This document shows, piece after piece, positions 34,059 to 43,589 of a DNA stretch of 64,000 bases. Below the pieces are notes generated by a model. It was given only the letters and a program-made list of their open reading frames with translations. It had not been told where the DNA came from and made no database searches. The translations under genes were made by a program, and so were the position numbers. This DNA comes from Hymenobacter gelipurpurascens (GTDB lineage: Bacteria > Bacteroidota > Bacteroidia > Cytophagales > Hymenobacteraceae): the NCBI RefSeq assembly GCF_900187375.1, contig NZ_FYEW01000001.1, positions 868,001 through 932,000 on the forward strand. Direction: 5' to 3'. How positions within the stretch are numbered: the first letter of the stretch is position 1; each line of letters opens with the position of its first letter.

Positions 34059-36122
34059 TTAGAGCGCCTGTAGAGGGAGAAAAATCTGATATTCAGTGTA
34101 TTCATCTTTCTGAGGCAACACCTTTAGGGTGCCCATCAGCCGCTTGGTAATTAGATCATAGCTCAGGGCCAGGCCAAGGCTGTTATCGTTGGGGGTTTCT
34201 CCAGTCGGAAAGCGCTGGAAAAGATTCTTCAGCGCTGCTTCGGAGAAGCCAACACCATTATCCCGAAAGCGGATTTCAACTCCCTGCCGGGTGCGGGTAG
34301 TGGTAAGCGAGACCTGTGGCACATAGTCTTCCTCGCCCATCGTCTGCCGTTGCTGCACGGCGTAGAGCGCGGTCGTGAACACGCCCACCAGCGCCCGGCC
34401 GACTTCCTGACGGGTGACCTCTACCCAACCAACGGCCGGATCGGGGTAGAGTAGCAAAGCACAGTTGAACATATGATGCTTGGCCCGCAAATCATGGTAG
34501 GTGAGACGCAGATATTCTTCGGCCAGCATGTTGAGGTTGGTGGGCTGGCGCGGGCTGTTGCCGTCCTGGGAGTATTCCTGCATCCCCCGCACAATGGACT
34601 CGGCCCGTTGGCTGTAGTGCATGATTTTCTCCTGGTTCTGGCCCAGGTTCTGCAGCATCTCATCCATCACCTCCTGGTCATAGGTGGAGATTTTGCCTTT
34701 CCCCAGCTCCCCCCGGACTTCCTTACAAAGCTCCACACTGATAGCGGCGAACTTGCGCACATTATTTACCGGATGCTGTATCTCGTAGGCCACTCCGGCC
34801 ATCAATTCGCCTAAGGAGGCCATCTTTTCGCGGAGCATCAGCTGTCCCTGCGTTATTTTGAGCTCCTTGAGGGTGCGCACTAAACTGTCGCGCTGCACCT
34901 TCAGCTCGTCGGCCTGCTGAGTCACGCGCCCGTTCAGCGTCAGCAGCCGTTGGTTGGTGCGCTGCTGTTGCCGGTTGTGCCGCAACATCAGCGTCAGCAG
35001 AATCAGCAGTACGCTCACACCCACCAGCAGGCCTACCGTGCGCGCGCTGGCCCGGTACTGTATTTGCTCATCCTCCAATTGGCGCAGGCGTTGCTGTTCC
35101 GCAAATCCAATAGCATCCAACTGCTTTATACGATGAGGGTTGTAGAGGCTGTCCTGGGCCATGAGCATAATGCTCATGTATTTCAGGGTGCTATCGGGCT
35201 GGTTGCGGCTACGGAAAATATCAGTAAGCAGTGAGCTGGTCCTAACCACCCCGATAATGAACGGCAATGACTGGCCTAGCTGCAAGGCTTTGCGGGCATA
35301 ATAGGTGCAGGAATCGGGCTCCTGACGGGTCTGATAAAGATCAGCCATGTATTGATAAGCCCGGCAGGCACTCCGTAGGTCGTTTTCCGGCCCAGCTGCC
35401 TGGGCGCTCCGCCGGTAGTAGGCCAATGCCGCATCGGGGTGGCCTAGCGCCACCTGAAGCAAGCCTAGTTCGCGCAATACATACGGGGCCGGGTTCCCCC
35501 AGCAGCTCTGATGCACGGAAGTCGAGCGGCGGGTAAGCTGCCAGGCCTGATTTAGAAACAGCGACGCCGAATCCAGCTGGCCCTGCCCTTCATAGCTCGC
35601 GCCAATATTGGTCAGAACGCTGATTAACTGAGAGGTGTCCTTTACCTGGGCCTGCTCGTACAGCCTGCGGGCCCGGAAGTAGTACCGTAAAGAAGGGACG
35701 AAGTCTTCCAATGCATAATACAGCAGCCCTGTTTGGTTGAGCGTCCGGGCTGTTCCCTCAGTATCGTGGCTGGCCTCATTCAATCGAAGCGCCTGCAGAT
35801 CTATGCGCAACGCCTGCGGAAGATTGCCCCGCTCACTCAGCAGGATGCCAATGCGCGAGAGGCAGCGGCCCTGGCCTTTTGTGTACCCCAGTTGTTGAGC
35901 CAGCAATAACCCTTTTCGGGCATACTGCTGCACAGAATCGAAGTGGGAGTAGCGATAAGTGGCACTTAAATCGGCTAGTAGCAGTACCCGAGCTGTGTCG
36001 GAGGTAGCGGCAGCCAGTGCTTGTCGTAGGTATTTGGTTTGAGGACTTTGAGCCCAGACAGTACTGCTACTTACCCAAAGCAGGGCCAGTAGAAGCAGGC
36101 TCTTAAGTTCGCGTCGGATCAT
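34059..36122 (-). CDS. TPR-containing sensor histidine kinase with degenerate catalytic motifs
   Basis: 687 residues: signal peptide (ending STVWAQ), TPR-like helical repeats about 30-330, one membrane helix (VGLLVGVSVLLILLTLML), a coiled coil, then the kinase region. The H box reads MAGVAYEIQHPVNNV: the phospho-acceptor His of AHEIQNP is Tyr446. The N box, normally NNAFYAV, reads FTTALYAVQQR. G1 (RFRDNGVGFSE) is kept but the GTGLGL box is DNSLGL. It probably cannot autophosphorylate on the usual His, so it may act as a pseudokinase, scaffold or ATP-binding sensor. It lies alone, and no response regulator is adjacent. The Tyr codon sits in GTGGCCTACGAG, a copy of the repeated motif half-site. 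Confidence 0.85.
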   Translation of the reverse strand: MIRRELKSLLLLALLWVSSSTVWAQSPQTKYLRQALAAATSDTARVLLLADLSATYRYSHFDSVQQYARKGLLLAQQLGYTKGQGRCLSRIGILLSERGNLPQALRIDLQALRLNEASHDTEGTARTLNQTGLLYYALEDFVPSLRYYFRARRLYEQAQVKDTSQLISVLTNIGASYEGQGQLDSASLFLNQAWQLTRRSTSVHQSCWGNPAPYVLRELGLLQVALGHPDAALAYYRRSAQAAGPENDLRSACRAYQYMADLYQTRQEPDSCTYYARKALQLGQSLPFIIGVVRTSSLLTDIFRSRNQPDSTLKYMSIMLMAQDSLYNPHRIKQLDAIGFAEQQRLRQLEDEQIQYRASARTVGLLVGVSVLLILLTLMLRHNRQQQRTNQRLLTLNGRVTQQADELKVQRDSLVRTLKELKITQGQLMLREKMASLGELMAGVAYEIQHPVNNVRKFAAISVELCKEVRGELGKGKISTYDQEVMDEMLQNLGQNQEKIMHYSQRAESIVRGMQEYSQDGNSPRQPTNLNMLAEEYLRLTYHDLRAKHHMFNCALLLYPDPAVGWVEVTRQEVGRALVGVFTTALYAVQQRQTMGEEDYVPQVSLTTTRTRQGVEIRFRDNGVGFSEAALKNLFQRFPTGETPNDNSLGLALSYDLITKRLMGTLKVLPQKDEYTEYQIFLPLQAL

Positions 36123-36676
36123 GGATGCGAAGATAGATAACCTCTTCGCCGATATTTACACGCTTTCCACAAATCGTCATAAAAAATATATAAAATATAA
36201 AATTAACTGCACGCTGCAGCAAGGGCCAACAGTCTAAGCAGCTTGTAACCTAGTTTGCTAAACGAGTCGGCAGGAAAAGTACATGTGCGCACCCGCAGTA
36301 CACTTGCAGGGAGAGCGGATGATGAAAAGGCTATGCCAGCCGAGGTGCTGCAGGAAGTGTTTCTCCCGCCAAGAGCAGTACAGCCAACACCGAAAGCATA
36401 GGGAGCTGAGAGGAGGTTTGGGTTACAGGCATTGAGGCGCTAGTGCAAGTGATATTTCACAAAGCTCAACCATCAACTGGTTAGTGGAAAGGCTAAAAAC
36501 AGGTTGATTGTGACTGTAAACAAAAGTATATAATATAGGATAAAGCTAAATTAAAAGTAAAATCCCGCCGTTATACTGGCCTAGGCTACACTTTGCGCGA
36601 TTAGGTGAGCCACTTTTGTGACATTCTCGACTTCACCCTGTAGTGGATTTTTTAAGAACAGACAGGCCTGGACGCA
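36123..36676. other. AT-rich intergenic tract, no gene seen
   Basis: About 550 bases between the sensor kinase start and the tRNA terminator. It is AT-rich, includes GTCATAAAAAATATATAAAA near 36176, and one GGCCTAG site near 36578. No convincing frame on either strand; may hold regulatory sites. Confidence 0.5.
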
Positions 36677-36714
36677 AAAAAGCCCTTGCAAATCATGGAT
36701 TTACAAGGGCTTTT
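36677..36714 (-). terminator. Terminator of the tRNA-Thr gene
   Basis: Stem AAAAGCCCTTG with its complement, near-perfect across a short loop, on the minus strand ending in TTTTTTG. It follows the tRNA gene by about 10 bases. Confidence 0.85.
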
Positions 36715-36724
36715 GCAGGCTAAG

Positions 36725-36797
<73 letters not shown>

Positions 36798-36977
36798 GTT
36801 AACTGGGTGCAAAACTAAGTATAGGATCGGTATTCCCAAACACCCGGAGCGAAATAACTTGATTTTTTTCACGTCAATTTTCGGAATAAATTCCTTGTTC
36901 ACGTCAATCGCTTGATATACTGGTAACTGCATTGCAAGGTCGCCTAGGCATTATTTAGTGAATTTCATAAAGACCAA

Positions 36978-37053
36978 GGTGCAGACCGCACACAAAACGC
37001 AAAAAGGCGAGACAGATGTCTCGCCTTTTTGCGTTTTGTGTGCGGTCTGCACC
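36978..37053. terminator. Exceptionally long perfect hairpin, 36-base arms
   Basis: A 76-base element with 36-base perfectly paired arms and a 4-base loop AGAT. The inner stem GGCGAGAC is bordered by A and T runs; beyond these, a further 20 paired bases (GGTGCAGACCGCACACAAAA) extend out. The last base touches the stop codon of the DUF349 gene. It would end that gene's transcription. Confidence 0.9.
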
Positions 37054-39407
37054 TAACTGCGGACCACTTTCAGCTGCTTTTTCAGCGCGTCAATCCGAGC
37101 CTGGGCTTCGTCTATGCGGCCTTGATACTCCTCCCGCAGCTGGCCAGCGTTCTTGGAGCGTGCGAAAAACTCCAGATTGGTTCGCAGGGTGGAGATGTCG
37201 TTTTCCAGCTCGTTAATTTCCCGCCGCAACAGCTGTTCCTTTTTGTAAAGCTGCTGCTGGGCATCGGGCGAGGACTTTAGTCGCTCTATTTGCAGGCTAA
37301 ACAGTAGATCTGTGCGCTCCGCGTAGGAAAGCCCTGGCACTGTATCCAGGTATTTGCTCATCAGGGTTTGAAACTTCTCTTCGGCTCGTTCATTTCCCCG
37401 AGCAGCACCGGTGTCAAAGGCCCGCCAGGCACTCACGTGCTGCTGGAATCCTTCTATACTTCCCGGAGTATCAGGAGTGAGGGCGCCTATTGTTTCACCA
37501 AGCTGGTCTAGGTGCTGAACCTGTTCGCGACTTAGTTGTTGGGCGTGGTGCTCACGCTGGCGTACTTCTTCTTTCTTCCGATCAAAAAAGGAGTCGCAGG
37601 CGGTGCGGAAGCGGTTCCAAACTTTGTCCGACTGCTTCTCTGGAACACGGCCAATGAGTTTCCATTCCTTCTGAAGCCGGATAATGGTTTCGCGGGCTTC
37701 TTCCCAATCGGTGTTTTGGAGGGCTGCTTCGGCCTGCTCACACAACTCAAGCTTGCGCTTCAGGTTGGTGTTTTTCTCTTCGTCGAGTGCCTTGAAGAAC
37801 TGGTTTTTGCGCTGGAAGAACCCTTTATAGGCTCCCCAGAACTGCTTGTTCATCTGCTCGGCCTTTTCGCGGGGTACTAGGCCAGCGGCGTCCCACTCTT
37901 CCTTGAGCTTTTGCAGCTCATCGGTTTTGGAGCGCCACTCGTTTACACGCTCCGTCTGGAATTCACCGAAAGGCTGCAACTGCGCCAGAAGTGCTGTTTT
38001 ACGCTCTAGGTTGGCATTCTCCTGAGTGGAGCGCGAGGTGAGAAACTCCTTCTTGCGGTCATGGACCTTCTCGGAGGCTTGCAGGAAGCGTTGCCATAGA
38101 GTTTCGCGCTGCTCATTGGGCACCGGGCCAATGTGCTTCCATTCTTCGTGGAGCTGGCGCAAGTCCTGCAGCGCTTTGTTGATACTGGATTGCTGCTGCA
38201 AGGCTTCTGCCCGCACTACAAGTGCTTCTTTGGCTTCCTGGTTGCGGCGACGGTCCAGTTCCTTCATTTCGAAGAACAGACCGCGGTTGTTGTAGTAGAT
38301 ATCCAGTAGCGCGTGGTAGTTGTTCCAGAGCTCCTGCGTTTCTTTTTGCGGCACCGGACCGGTGGCCTTCCAATCGTTTTGGAGCGCTTTGATACGGGCG
38401 GAACTGTCTTTGGTTTCTGCCGATTCTACCAGTTGCCGCAACTGCGACAGCAAGTACTGTTTGTGCGCCAGGTTTTTGGCCCGTTGCTCGTCTTCGGCTT
38501 TGGTATCGCGCACGCGGCTGTCGCGAAACTCCTGGAATGCTTTCGTCAGATCCTGATATCCTTCGGGGCCGGTGTAGTTGAAATCGTTGGCCTCGTTGCC
38601 AGCATCCACGAACTGCTGCCGGGTGGCTGTGCGGTCGGCCTGAATTTGGGTGTCGTAATGCCGGTAGAAGTCGAATATCTGCTTGCGGTTCTGCCGGGCA
38701 TCGGGTTTCTGCAGCAGGGCTTGCAGATGAACTGTTTGCGCCGTAAGGTCCAGCGTGTTGAAGTCGGGACCGTGCGTTTCCGCTACATAGTCCTCCTCTT
38801 CGGAAGTCGCGGCGGCATCGGAGGAAGTATGCAGCGACGCAACAGAAGGCGCTTCTTCCAGGGCCTCTTCCAGGCTTTCGCCGGGCTCTAGATCTACTAC
38901 GGGTTTCACATGCGGGTCTTCCTGCTCCATGGCATCGGAAGGAGCAGCGCTTTCAGTGTGAGCTGCTTCGGCCACTTGAGGATGCTGAGGCGCCTCAGCA
39001 GAATTTTCAGGCTCTGTGGTGCCATAGTGCGCCAGTGAGCGGGCCTCGCCGGCAGAGTGCGGGGCCTCGTTCACGCTCGAAGGCAGATGGGTGGCAGATT
39101 CCAAGGCGGCGGTTTCTTCCGGAGAGCCTTCCTCGGGCTGCAATGGCTCCGCAGTGCCCGCTCCGGCAGGCTGAGATGATGTGGAAGCGGGACCCTGCGC
39201 GGGGCGCTCCGTGATATCCTCCGGCGCCACTGGGGTCGGAACAGGGGTATCGGCCGGCACGGGGACTTCCGTTGGTGGATCCGTGGGGGTATTAGCAGGA
39301 TCCTGTTGCGACTTGATTTCAGCCAAGCGGCGCTCCAGAATGCTCATCGGCGACTCCGATGCATCGTCGGAGGGAGTGGGGGCGGTGGTATCGTTGTCGG
39401 GTAGCAT
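37053..39407 (-). CDS. DUF349 repeat protein
   Basis: About 784 residues from the ATG at 39407 (an upstream start at 39431 is in frame). Residues about 1-230 are acidic and low in complexity (Ser, Glu, Pro, Ala rich). From about 240 there are repeated DUF349-type helical units with the pattern LQNDWKATGPVPQK, then LHEEWKHIGPVPNEQ, LKEEWDAAGLVPREK and LQKEWKLIGRVPEKQ, spaced about 75 residues apart, and a coiled coil at the C-terminus (ELENDISTLRTNLEFFARSKN). No enzymatic motif. Members are large Bacteroidota cytoplasmic proteins of unknown role, probably ribosome- or RNA-associated scaffolds by repeated architecture, which is inference. Confidence 0.88.
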   Translation of the reverse strand: MLPDNDTTAPTPSDDASESPMSILERRLAEIKSQQDPANTPTDPPTEVPVPADTPVPTPVAPEDITERPAQGPASTSSQPAGAGTAEPLQPEEGSPEETAALESATHLPSSVNEAPHSAGEARSLAHYGTTEPENSAEAPQHPQVAEAAHTESAAPSDAMEQEDPHVKPVVDLEPGESLEEALEEAPSVASLHTSSDAAATSEEEDYVAETHGPDFNTLDLTAQTVHLQALLQKPDARQNRKQIFDFYRHYDTQIQADRTATRQQFVDAGNEANDFNYTGPEGYQDLTKAFQEFRDSRVRDTKAEDEQRAKNLAHKQYLLSQLRQLVESAETKDSSARIKALQNDWKATGPVPQKETQELWNNYHALLDIYYNNRGLFFEMKELDRRRNQEAKEALVVRAEALQQQSSINKALQDLRQLHEEWKHIGPVPNEQRETLWQRFLQASEKVHDRKKEFLTSRSTQENANLERKTALLAQLQPFGEFQTERVNEWRSKTDELQKLKEEWDAAGLVPREKAEQMNKQFWGAYKGFFQRKNQFFKALDEEKNTNLKRKLELCEQAEAALQNTDWEEARETIIRLQKEWKLIGRVPEKQSDKVWNRFRTACDSFFDRKKEEVRQREHHAQQLSREQVQHLDQLGETIGALTPDTPGSIEGFQQHVSAWRAFDTGAARGNERAEEKFQTLMSKYLDTVPGLSYAERTDLLFSLQIERLKSSPDAQQQLYKKEQLLRREINELENDISTLRTNLEFFARSKNAGQLREEYQGRIDEAQARIDALKKQLKVVRS

Positions 39408-39450
39408 AAGGTTCAGAGGAGAAAGGCCCAAATGGGCGGTGGGGGCGCGG

Positions 39451-40017
39451 TTAATTCAGACGGGGGTCTGTAGGATAATTGGATAGCATGCGGTAGCGGC
39501 CTCCTTTTTCGCGCAAAATCGACCGCCAAAAGGCATCGTTATCCAAAGTAAATACTTTCCCGGCAGCATTGGGGTGCACAATCCAAACATTTTCACGCAC
39601 TTCCTCGGCTAATTGCCCGGCCGTCCAGCCGGAATAGCCTACGTAGAGGCGCACATCATCGGCGGGTTGCGCATCGGTTTGCAGCTCTTGCAGAAGTTCG
39701 CGAAAATCGCCGCCCCAATACACTTCCTGGCCTAGCGCTACGGCATTAGGCAGCTCTGCGCGCCGGTGAAGATAATGAAGGGTATCCGGTTGTACGGGGC
39801 CTCCCATACCCAGCGGCAGGCGGGCAGCGGGCAGCGCGTCGCCGCCCGGAAACTCGAGCACGTCGCCGAGCTGCAGCGATGCCGGCCGGTTCAGGACCAG
39901 TCCAAAAGAGCCTTCTTCCTCGGAGTGGCTGCACAAGAGTACCACCGTCCGCTCAAAGTTAGGGTCACCGAGAAACGGCTGTGAAATCAGCAAACTACCA
40001 GGGCGTAGGCGCGGCAT
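39451..40017 (-). CDS. YqgE/AlgH (UPF0301) family protein
   Basis: 188 residues. Family marks are GSLLISQPFLGDPNFERTVVLLCSHSEEEGSFGLVLNRP, GGPVQPDTLHYLHRR, VYWGGDFRELL and RLYVGYSGWTAGQLAEEV. Biochemical role is unproven in general; it is a compact alpha/beta protein. It lies 43 bases upstream of the DUF349 gene on the same strand, so the two may be co-transcribed. One GGCCTAG copy is inside. Confidence 0.9.
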   Translation of the reverse strand: MPRLRPGSLLISQPFLGDPNFERTVVLLCSHSEEEGSFGLVLNRPASLQLGDVLEFPGGDALPAARLPLGMGGPVQPDTLHYLHRRAELPNAVALGQEVYWGGDFRELLQELQTDAQPADDVRLYVGYSGWTAGQLAEEVRENVWIVHPNAAGKVFTLDNDAFWRSILREKGGRYRMLSNYPTDPRLN

Positions 40018-40366
40018 GGGAGGAAGTGGTTGGAAGTGAGCAAGGGAGTAACAGAGCAGGATGTACGTGGAAGTACCAACAAAAACGGCCGTGATTTGTC
40101 GGCGCCGAGCGGGCCGAAGCCCTGAGAGAAGTACGTTGGGCAGGGGGGCGTGGGTTCCGTTAGCTGCTGCATTGTGCTACCTTTCGAGCATTTACTGGCT
40201 TTCGGTGGTTACTAGTTTTCGTAGGCCTTTCTACAAAGGCTGGAGTGGCCTACAAAGCACAGGGGTCGAACGGGCTTTCCCGCTAGTCCCTAATTTAGCA
40301 TTTGATAGCGGGGTAGCTGGCCTTAGGCTATCTTTTTTCGTGGTTTACTATTCCCTTTCTTCTCCC
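40018..40366. other. 349-base gap between YqgE and pdxH
   Basis: The pdxH frame is open upstream of the chosen ATG but its translation has no coding character. It holds divergent promoter space; a TAATTTAG-like box lies near 40291. A TAGGCC or GGCCTA half-site occurs near 40222 and 40247. Confidence 0.45.
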
Positions 40367-41017
40367 ATGATTGATCCGCACCTTGCCGACCTGCGCAAGA
40401 CGTATGCCCAGCGTACGCTCACTGAAGCCGATGTGCAACCCGATGCCGTGCGCCAGTTCCGGGCCTGGCTGGATGAGGCCATCAGCGCTCAGGTAGAAGA
40501 GCCCACTGCCATGACGCTGGCCACCGTGAATGAAGCCGGGCAGCCCTCCGCCCGTATTGTTCTGCTCAAAGGCTTGCCCGACGACGCGGGCTTTTTGTTT
40601 TTCACCAATTACGATTCGCGCAAGGGGCAGGAACTGGCTACTGGGCCACTGGCGGCCCTTACCTTCTTCTGGCCCGCCCTGGAACGGCAGGTGCGCGTGG
40701 AGGGCCGGGTAGAGAAAGCACCCGAAACTTTATCGACGGAATATTTCCAGAGCCGGCCGCGCAGCAGCCAGATCGGTGCCTGGGCCTCGCCGCAGAGCCA
40801 GCCCATTCAGAGCCGGGAGGAGCTGGAGCAGCGCGAGCGGGAAGTGGAAGCGCGCTTTGCCGGCCAGGAGCCGTTGCCGCGTCCGGAGCATTGGGGAGGC
40901 TATATTCTACGGCCTCAGCGGGTGGAATTCTGGCAGGGGCGGCCCAGCCGCCTGCACGACCGGATTGTGTACGAATTCCACGGCGAGGGGTGGAGGCTGA
41001 CCAGGCTGGCTCCCTAG
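40367..41017 (+). CDS. pdxH: Pyridoxamine/pyridoxine 5'-phosphate oxidase
   Basis: 216 residues from ATG at 40367. Diagnostic segments: [91 protein letters not shown], and the C-terminal [25 protein letters not shown]. The enzyme uses FMN and O2 to form pyridoxal phosphate in the cytoplasm. Length is standard. The stop codon TAG is in CCCTAGGCCACT, a copy of the repeated motif. Confidence 0.96.
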   Translation: MIDPHLADLRKTYAQRTLTEADVQPDAVRQFRAWLDEAISAQVEEPTAMTLATVNEAGQPSARIVLLKGLPDDAGFLFFTNYDSRKGQELATGPLAALTFFWPALERQVRVEGRVEKAPETLSTEYFQSRPRSSQIGAWASPQSQPIQSREELEQREREVEARFAGQEPLPRPEHWGGYILRPQRVEFWQGRPSRLHDRIVYEFHGEGWRLTRLAP

Positions 41018-41095
41018 GCCACTCGGCGGCGGCAGATTCTGGCGGTCGTCCCTTCTTTATTATGACTTTACTTTTCCACAACGCAATTTTTCTGA

Positions 41096-42418
41096 GTGGC
41101 CGAAATTCAACCCGTACGCGGCTGGCGCTATAATTCGGAGCTAAGCCAACAAATTGATGATTATGTGTCGCCGCTCTTTGATGTAGTATCGGCGAAGCAG
41201 CGGGAGGCGCTGTACCGTAATCCATTGAACAGCATTCATCTTTCGGTGCCGCGGGGCGAAGATGCTGCTGGTTTGGCGCGGAAGCGGCTGCAGGAATGGC
41301 AGCAGCAGGGCGTGCTGCTGCAGGATCAGCTGCCCGGCATCTATGTGTATTACCAGTATTTCCGGCTGCCGGGCAGCTCGCGGGAGTACTGCCGCAAGGG
41401 GTTTATGTGCCACATCAGGGCTTACGACTGGGCCGAGAATGTGGTGCTGCGCCACGAAAACACACTGCCCACCGCCGTCAACGACCGGGCCGAGCTGCTG
41501 AGCCGCACCGAGTTTCAGACCAGTGCTACCCACGGGCTGTACCGCGACGAGGAGTTCGAACTGGAACGCTACATGGATGAGGCCATGCGCAACCCGCTCT
41601 ATCAAACGGAGGAGGACTACCAAGGCGCCCGCGACGTGCTGGCCGTGATTCAGGATGCGGCCATTATCCACCGGTTTCAGCGGGTGCTGGCGGCCCGGGA
41701 GGTGATTCTGGCTGATGGCCACCACCGCTACGAAGGCTCCCTGGCCTACCGGCAGGCCCGGCGCCTGGCCGCCGGAGAGGCCTACACGGGCCAGGAAGCC
41801 TGGAACTTCCACCTCATGTACCTCACCAACGCCGCCGCCGACGACCTGCGCATTCTGCCCACGCACCGCCTGGTACTGGAGCTGCCCGTAGGCCTATCGG
41901 GGGAGGAAATGCTCGCGCGGCTGGCGCCCTACTTTACGCTTCTCACTCTAGATGACCCCTATGATTTGCCGGAGCGTATTGCGGGCAAGCAGTGGGCGTT
42001 TGGGCTGTATCTGGGGGAAGGACAGGTGTATAAGCTTCGGCTGCGCCCCGAAGTGCATGCCCAGCTCGACTGGCCTACGACGCCCGAAGTGAAAGCGCTG
42101 GACCTGACGGTGCTACATTTCTTTGTATTGGAGAAAGTGCTCGGCATTGTGGGGCCCGAGGCCCAGCGCCAATGGACGGGAGTGGCCTACGTGCGCAATT
42201 TCCCGGAGTGCCTCACCCGCGTAGACCGCGGCGAGGCCCGCGCCGCTTTCATCACCAACGAAGTGACCATGGAGGAAGTGGAGCGCGTGTGCCATTCCGG
42301 CGCCGTGATGCCGCCCAAGTCCACGTTTTTTTTCCCAAAAACCATCGGCGGCTTCCTGTTTACCAGTATCCGCGATGCCGAAACCGACCACCCATTTTAT
42401 GCCGCTTTCCGTTCCTGA
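41096..42418 (+). CDS. DUF1015 protein
   Basis: 440 residues from a GTG at 41096 that lies in GTGGCCGAAAT. The DUF1015 pattern includes VRGWRYNSELSQQIDDYVSPLFDVVS near the start, NPLNSIHLSVPRG, then LADGHHRYEGSLAYRQAR with the conserved DGHHRY, and NFPECLTRVDRGEARAAFITN and VMPPKSTFFFPKTIGGFLFTSI at the end. Function is not known; the DGHHRY segment resembles a ligand site. It overlaps the maf gene by 20 bases, so the two form a unit. Confidence 0.9.
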   Translation: MAEIQPVRGWRYNSELSQQIDDYVSPLFDVVSAKQREALYRNPLNSIHLSVPRGEDAAGLARKRLQEWQQQGVLLQDQLPGIYVYYQYFRLPGSSREYCRKGFMCHIRAYDWAENVVLRHENTLPTAVNDRAELLSRTEFQTSATHGLYRDEEFELERYMDEAMRNPLYQTEEDYQGARDVLAVIQDAAIIHRFQRVLAAREVILADGHHRYEGSLAYRQARRLAAGEAYTGQEAWNFHLMYLTNAAADDLRILPTHRLVLELPVGLSGEEMLARLAPYFTLLTLDDPYDLPERIAGKQWAFGLYLGEGQVYKLRLRPEVHAQLDWPTTPEVKALDLTVLHFFVLEKVLGIVGPEAQRQWTGVAYVRNFPECLTRVDRGEARAAFITNEVTMEEVERVCHSGAVMPPKSTFFFPKTIGGFLFTSIRDAETDHPFYAAFRS

Positions 42419-43010
42419 TTCCGCTCCTGTTCGTCCGCGCCTGGTATTGGCGTCCAATTCTCCCCGGCGCCGGCAGCTGCTTACGGAGTTGGGAGTGGCC
42501 TACGAGGTGCGTTTGCGCGAGGTAGACGAGTCGTTTCCGCCGCATCTGGTGCGGGCCGAAGTAGCTGAGTACCTGGCCGCCCACAAGGCCTCGGCTTATG
42601 CCTCAGACCTAGCGCCTGATGAGCTGGTGCTCACCGCTGATACCATTGTGTGCCTAGATGATGACGTGCTGAATAAGCCTGCTGGTGCGGCCGAAGCCGT
42701 GCAGATGCTGCAGCGCCTGCAGGGGCGTTTCCATGATGTGTACACGGGTGTGTGCCTGCTGGCTGGCGACGGGCGCAAAGTGGTGTTCTCGGACCAGACG
42801 CGGGTGCATTTTCGTGCGCTTACGCTCTCTGAAATTGAGCATTATGTGGCGCACTACAAACCCTTCGATAAGGCCGGGGCTTATGGTGCTCAGGACTGGA
42901 TTGGGATGGTGGCCGTGACGCACCTGGAAGGCTCCTACTTCAACGTAATGGGCCTACCCGTTCACCGCGTGTGGGAAGAGCTGGAAAAGCTGGGTGCCGT
43001 AAGCATCTGA
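42399..43010 (+). CDS. maf: Maf-family nucleotide pyrophosphatase
   Basis: 203 residues from the ATG at 42399, 20 bases inside the DUF1015 gene. The Maf motif is present: RLVLASNSPRRRQLLTELG, followed by VRLREVDESFPP, LTADTIVCLDDDVLNKP, VYTGVCLLAGDG and KPFDKAGAYGAQDWIGM with the EGSYFNVMGLPV end. Such enzymes hydrolyse non-canonical or modified nucleoside triphosphates such as dTTP, UTP and pseudo-UTP to limit mutagenesis. The overlap suggests translational coupling to the DUF1015 gene. Confidence 0.93.
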   Translation: MPLSVPDSAPVRPRLVLASNSPRRRQLLTELGVAYEVRLREVDESFPPHLVRAEVAEYLAAHKASAYASDLAPDELVLTADTIVCLDDDVLNKPAGAAEAVQMLQRLQGRFHDVYTGVCLLAGDGRKVVFSDQTRVHFRALTLSEIEHYVAHYKPFDKAGAYGAQDWIGMVAVTHLEGSYFNVMGLPVHRVWEELEKLGAVSI

Positions 43011-43067
43011 TGTTTTGAAGCTGTTGAGGTCGTTCTTCTAACTTCCAAAACAGTTTCAATTTGATAA

Positions 43068-43112
43068 AAAAAGGGCGTCAGGCAGAATGCGGTTCTGCCT
43101 GACGCCCTTTTT
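43068..43112. terminator. Hairpin terminator, 20-base arms
   Basis: Arms AAAAAGGGCGTCAGGCAGAA and its complement with a 5-base loop; A-rich left and T-rich right, so active both ways. Between convergent maf and DUF4259. Confidence 0.9.
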
Positions 43113-43133
43113 ACTTCTTCGGAGCTAGATTGG

Positions 43134-43529
43134 CTACTCCAGCCGCTTCAGCAAGTCCTGTTGGGCGGCTTGCCACTGCGGGAGTTCCTTGGAGTCCTGC
43201 CACAAATCCAGCAGCTCGGAGTTGCGGAGAACGGCTTGTACTGCGCGGCGTGCCAGCTCCGTCAACTCGTCTTCGTCGCTGACGTCGAGCTCATCGGCCA
43301 GCTCGCGCAGGTCTTCGGGAAAGTCGGGGGCTGGCTGGCCCTGCCAGGCGGCTACAATTTCGGCGGCGGCCAGCGCGTGGGCGGCTACGTCGGCTTCGAG
43401 GTAGCCTTCGTCTTCGGCAGCCGTTACCAGAGTTTCGAGCAGTACCAGCTCACTTGGGTCATCGGCAAAATCGGCCAGGAAGTCTGCTGCGTCGTCGTTG
43501 TCAAAATTCCGAAAGCCAAAAGCGCCCAT
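43134..43529 (-). CDS. DUF4259 protein (second copy)
   Basis: 131 residues beginning MGAFGFRNFDNDDAADFLADF, the DUF4259 start, with the same helical pattern and HALAAAEIVAAWQG as the first copy at 32798-33190, and the same LLKRLE ending. It is much more acidic (many Asp and Glu). Function is unknown. A TATCTTTG box lies about 27 bases before the ATG, implying a short leader. The pair are probably diverged paralogues. Confidence 0.85.
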   Translation of the reverse strand: MGAFGFRNFDNDDAADFLADFADDPSELVLLETLVTAAEDEGYLEADVAAHALAAAEIVAAWQGQPAPDFPEDLRELADELDVSDEDELTELARRAVQAVLRNSELLDLWQDSKELPQWQAAQQDLLKRLE

Positions 43530-43555
43530 AAGAACAAGTCAGGTAAGTGAAGCCG

Positions 43556-43563
43556 CAAAGATA
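43556..43563 (-). promoter_or_regulatory. TATCTTTG box upstream of the second DUF4259 gene
   Basis: Minus-strand TATCTTTG 27 bases before the start, in the same GAAGCCGCAAAGATA context as the thioesterase promoter at 4069-4076. Confidence 0.5.
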
Positions 43564-43579
43564 GAAGAGCCTGCGAAGC

Positions 43580-43589
43580 GGCCTAGGCC
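43580..43589. repeat. GGCCTAGGCC at the flavin reductase stop
   Basis: Exact palindrome containing the TAG stop codon of the flavin reductase gene (minus strand CTG GCC TAG GCC). Confidence 0.9.

Noticed and set aside
36100-36700. Possible small RNA or mobile element in the AT-rich gap before tRNA-Thr
   Set aside because: No paired repeats, no integrase, no target duplications, and no conserved RNA shape seen besides the tRNA and its terminator.
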